DNA from: Williamsia maris | Lineage (GTDB): Bacteria > Actinomycetota > Actinomycetes > Mycobacteriales > Mycobacteriaceae | Direction of reading: 5' to 3' | NCBI RefSeq assembly: GCF_024171815.1 | Contig: NZ_JAMTCJ010000003.1 | Span: forward strand, 62,001-126,000 | DNA: 64,000 nucleotides | Part shown: positions 62,369-64,000 of the stretch, piece by piece | Numbering within the stretch: position 1 is the stretch's first letter | How the letters are laid out: every line of letters starts with the position of its first letter | Position numbers and translations under genes: made by a program | Notes under the pieces: generated by a model | What the model was told of the DNA's origin: nothing | Seen by the model: only the letters and a program-made list of their open reading frames with translations | The model's database searches: none

Positions 62369-64000
62369 GGCAGGTGGGTCCGAGCAACGCCTTCAGATCC
62401 CCCATCAGCGCGGAACTCGGTGTAACCCTGAGGTTGTCGTCGAGACGCATCACGGTCGACGACTCACCGCTGATGAGCCGCACGTGCACGTCCGAGGTAC
62501 CGGGATGCCGGATGAGGACCTGCTTGAGCGCCGACACCCGATCCTGGGTGCACAGCCGCGTCGACAGCGTCAACGCGATCGGCTTGGCCTCCCCCACGTG
62601 TGAGAGATCCGGGACCGCGAGGTCGTTGGCGCTGATCATCATCGAGTCGTCGCGCAGGTTCACCCGCGCCTTGATGAGCACGACGGCGTCGGCGACGATG
62701 TCCATGCCGTAGGTCTGGAACGCACGCGGGAAGAAGTAGACCTCGACGCCACCGACCATGTCCTCGAGGGTGACCACCGCGTACGGCTCACCCTTCTTGT
62801 TCACGCGCCGGGTCACCGCGGAGATGATGCCGCCGATGACGATCTGCGCGCCGTCGTTGACGTTGCCCTCGAGCAGGGTGGTGATGGAGGTGTCGGTCTG
62901 CGCCGAGATGACGTGCTCGATGCCACCGAGCGGATGCCCGGACACGTACAGCCCCAACATCTCCCGTTCGAGGGCGAGCTTGTGCTTGGAGTCCCACTCC
63001 TCGTCGGGGACCCGAACGGCGAACACGTCCTCCACGGGACCGTCGCCACCGCCGGTGTCACCGAAGAGATCGAACTGTCCGACCGCCTCGGCCTTCTTCG
63101 TCCCCAGCACGGCGTCGACCGCGTCGACGTGCACCAGGAAGAGCCCCTTGCGCGGGTGGTTCAACGAATCGAAGGCGCCGGCCTTGATCAGCGACTCGGT
63201 GACCTTCTTGCTGCACGCGGTCACGTCGATCTTGCCGAGGTAGTCGGAGAAGCTGCCGAAGTTCCCCTTCGCCTCGCGGGCGGAGAGGATCGCGCCCACG
63301 ACGTTGCTGCCGACGTTGCGCACCGCGACCAGTCCGAAGCGGATGTCCTCGCCGACGGCGGCGAAGTTGCGCTGCGATTCGTTGACGTCCGGTGGGAGCA
63401 CGGTGATCCCGAGCTTGCGACAGTCCGCGAGGTAGATCGCGGCCTTGTCCTTGTCGTCGCCGACCGATGTCAGCAGTCCCGCCATGTACTCGGCCGGATA
63501 GTTGGCCTTGAGGTAGGCGGTCCAGTACGAGATGAGTCCGTAGGCCGCGGCGTGCGACTTGTTGAACGCGTAGCCGGCGAACGGGAGGATCGTCTCCCAC
63601 AACGCCTTGATCGCCGCCTTCGAGAAGCCGTTGGCGACCATGCCCGCCTCGAAGCCCTCGAACTCCTCGGCCAGGACCGAGGCCTTCTTCTTGCCCATCG
63701 CGCGGCGCAGGATGTCGGCTCGTCCGAGCGAGTAGCCGGCCACCTTCTGCGCGATCTGCATGATCTGCTCTTGGTAGACGATCAGGCCGTAGGTGTCGCC
63801 GAGGATCTCCTTGAGCGGGACCTCGAGCTCCGGATGGATCGGCGTCACGATCTGTCGGTCGTTCTTGCGGTCGGCGTAGTCGTTGTGGGCGTTCATGCCC
63901 ATCGGGCCGGGCCGGTACAGCGCGCCGACGGCGACGATGTCCTCGAACGCGGTGGGCTGCATGCGCTTGAGGAGCTCACGCATCGGGCCGCCGTCGAGCT
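62358..64000 (-). CDS. dnaE1: DNA polymerase III alpha subunit, C-terminal half (runs off the window)
   Basis: About 547 residues of the replicative polymerase. Visible parts: fingers ([51 protein letters not shown]), [19 protein letters not shown], a helix-hairpin-helix region ([14 protein letters not shown]) and the OB-fold ([19 protein letters not shown]). The N-terminal PHP exonuclease-like and palm domains lie beyond base 64000. DnaE1 carries out chromosome replication with the beta clamp. It ends 11 bp inside the converging MFS gene. Confidence 0.97.
   Translation of the reverse strand, partial: LDGGPMRELLKRMQPTAFEDIVAVGALYRPGPMGMNAHNDYADRKNDRQIVTPIHPELEVPLKEILGDTYGLIVYQEQIMQIAQKVAGYSLGRADILRRAMGKKKASVLAEEFEGFEAGMVANGFSKAAIKALWETILPFAGYAFNKSHAAAYGLISYWTAYLKANYPAEYMAGLLTSVGDDKDKAAIYLADCRKLGITVLPPDVNESQRNFAAVGEDIRFGLVAVRNVGSNVVGAILSAREAKGNFGSFSDYLGKIDVTACSKKVTESLIKAGAFDSLNHPRKGLFLVHVDAVDAVLGTKKAEAVGQFDLFGDTGGGDGPVEDVFAVRVPDEEWDSKHKLALEREMLGLYVSGHPLGGIEHVISAQTDTSITTLLEGNVNDGAQIVIGGIISAVTRRVNKKGEPYAVVTLEDMVGGVEVYFFPRAFQTYGMDIVADAVVLIKARVNLRDDSMMISANDLAVPDLSHVGEAKPIALTLSTRLCTQDRVSALKQVLIRHPGTSDVHVRLISGESSTVMRLDDNLRVTPSSALMGDLKALLGPTCLSG

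Overview
This is a GC-rich, gene-dense actinobacterial chromosome segment, most likely from Gordonia or a close relative in the Mycobacteriales. The gene content follows, in reverse, the Mycobacterium tuberculosis stretch from dnaE1 through ilvA, the trehalose genes, bioAFD, bioB, nadA/nadC, hisDCBHA-impA-hisFI, trpE/C/B/A and lgt to pyk. The DUF2567 membrane protein, the small BioB-associated protein, the TIGR02234-like Trp-region membrane protein and an F420-dependent (Ddn-like) reductase homologue are mycobacterial-type markers. The genus is inferred from gene content only. Many start codons are GTG, neighbouring genes often overlap by 4 nt, and several genes have a -10-like hexamer 6-7 nt before the start, the pattern of leaderless mRNAs.

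Layout: 1-124 holds the 5' end of pyruvate kinase (minus strand, runs off the window). 219-6282 is gltBD (glutamate synthase). 6457-20250 is a nearly unbroken minus-strand run hisD-C-B-H-(membrane protein)-A-impA-F-I, a tautomerase, trpE, a membrane protein, trpC-B-A and lgt. 20447-23525 holds a zinc alcohol dehydrogenase and nadA-nadC with no nadB between them. 23711-26418 holds a ParB-like domain protein, a GlxA-type regulator and the NAD regulator NrtR. A palindrome upstream of nadA is its probable operator. 26374-31685 is the biotin region (bioA-F-D and bioB-bsaP-DUF2567). 31919-50417 is an acyltransferase followed by glgX-treY and, 9.6 kb further on, treZ. Between treY and treZ lies a polyol module: xylulokinase, mannitol-type dehydrogenase, sorbitol-type dehydrogenase, SorC-family regulator and a four-gene sugar ABC importer. 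50451-53784 holds a luciferase-like oxidoreductase, ilvA, a Ddn-like reductase and a small membrane protein.

The least ordinary part is 53781-60731. It is a tightly packed minus-strand operon that starts with an AfsA/ScbA-family gamma-butyrolactone synthase homologue and continues with a HAD phosphatase-like protein, a DHA2-type MFS exporter, a cytochrome P450, an FAD monooxygenase and a possible Rv3651-like/DUF5593 sensor protein. Together they could make, tailor, export and perhaps sense a butyrolactone or butenolide signal, as in Streptomyces. A second MFS gene is divergent from it, and the window closes with the C-terminal half of dnaE1.

No tRNA, rRNA, insertion sequence, integrase or CRISPR array was seen. 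All functions are read from sequence motifs and gene order; no database search was run.
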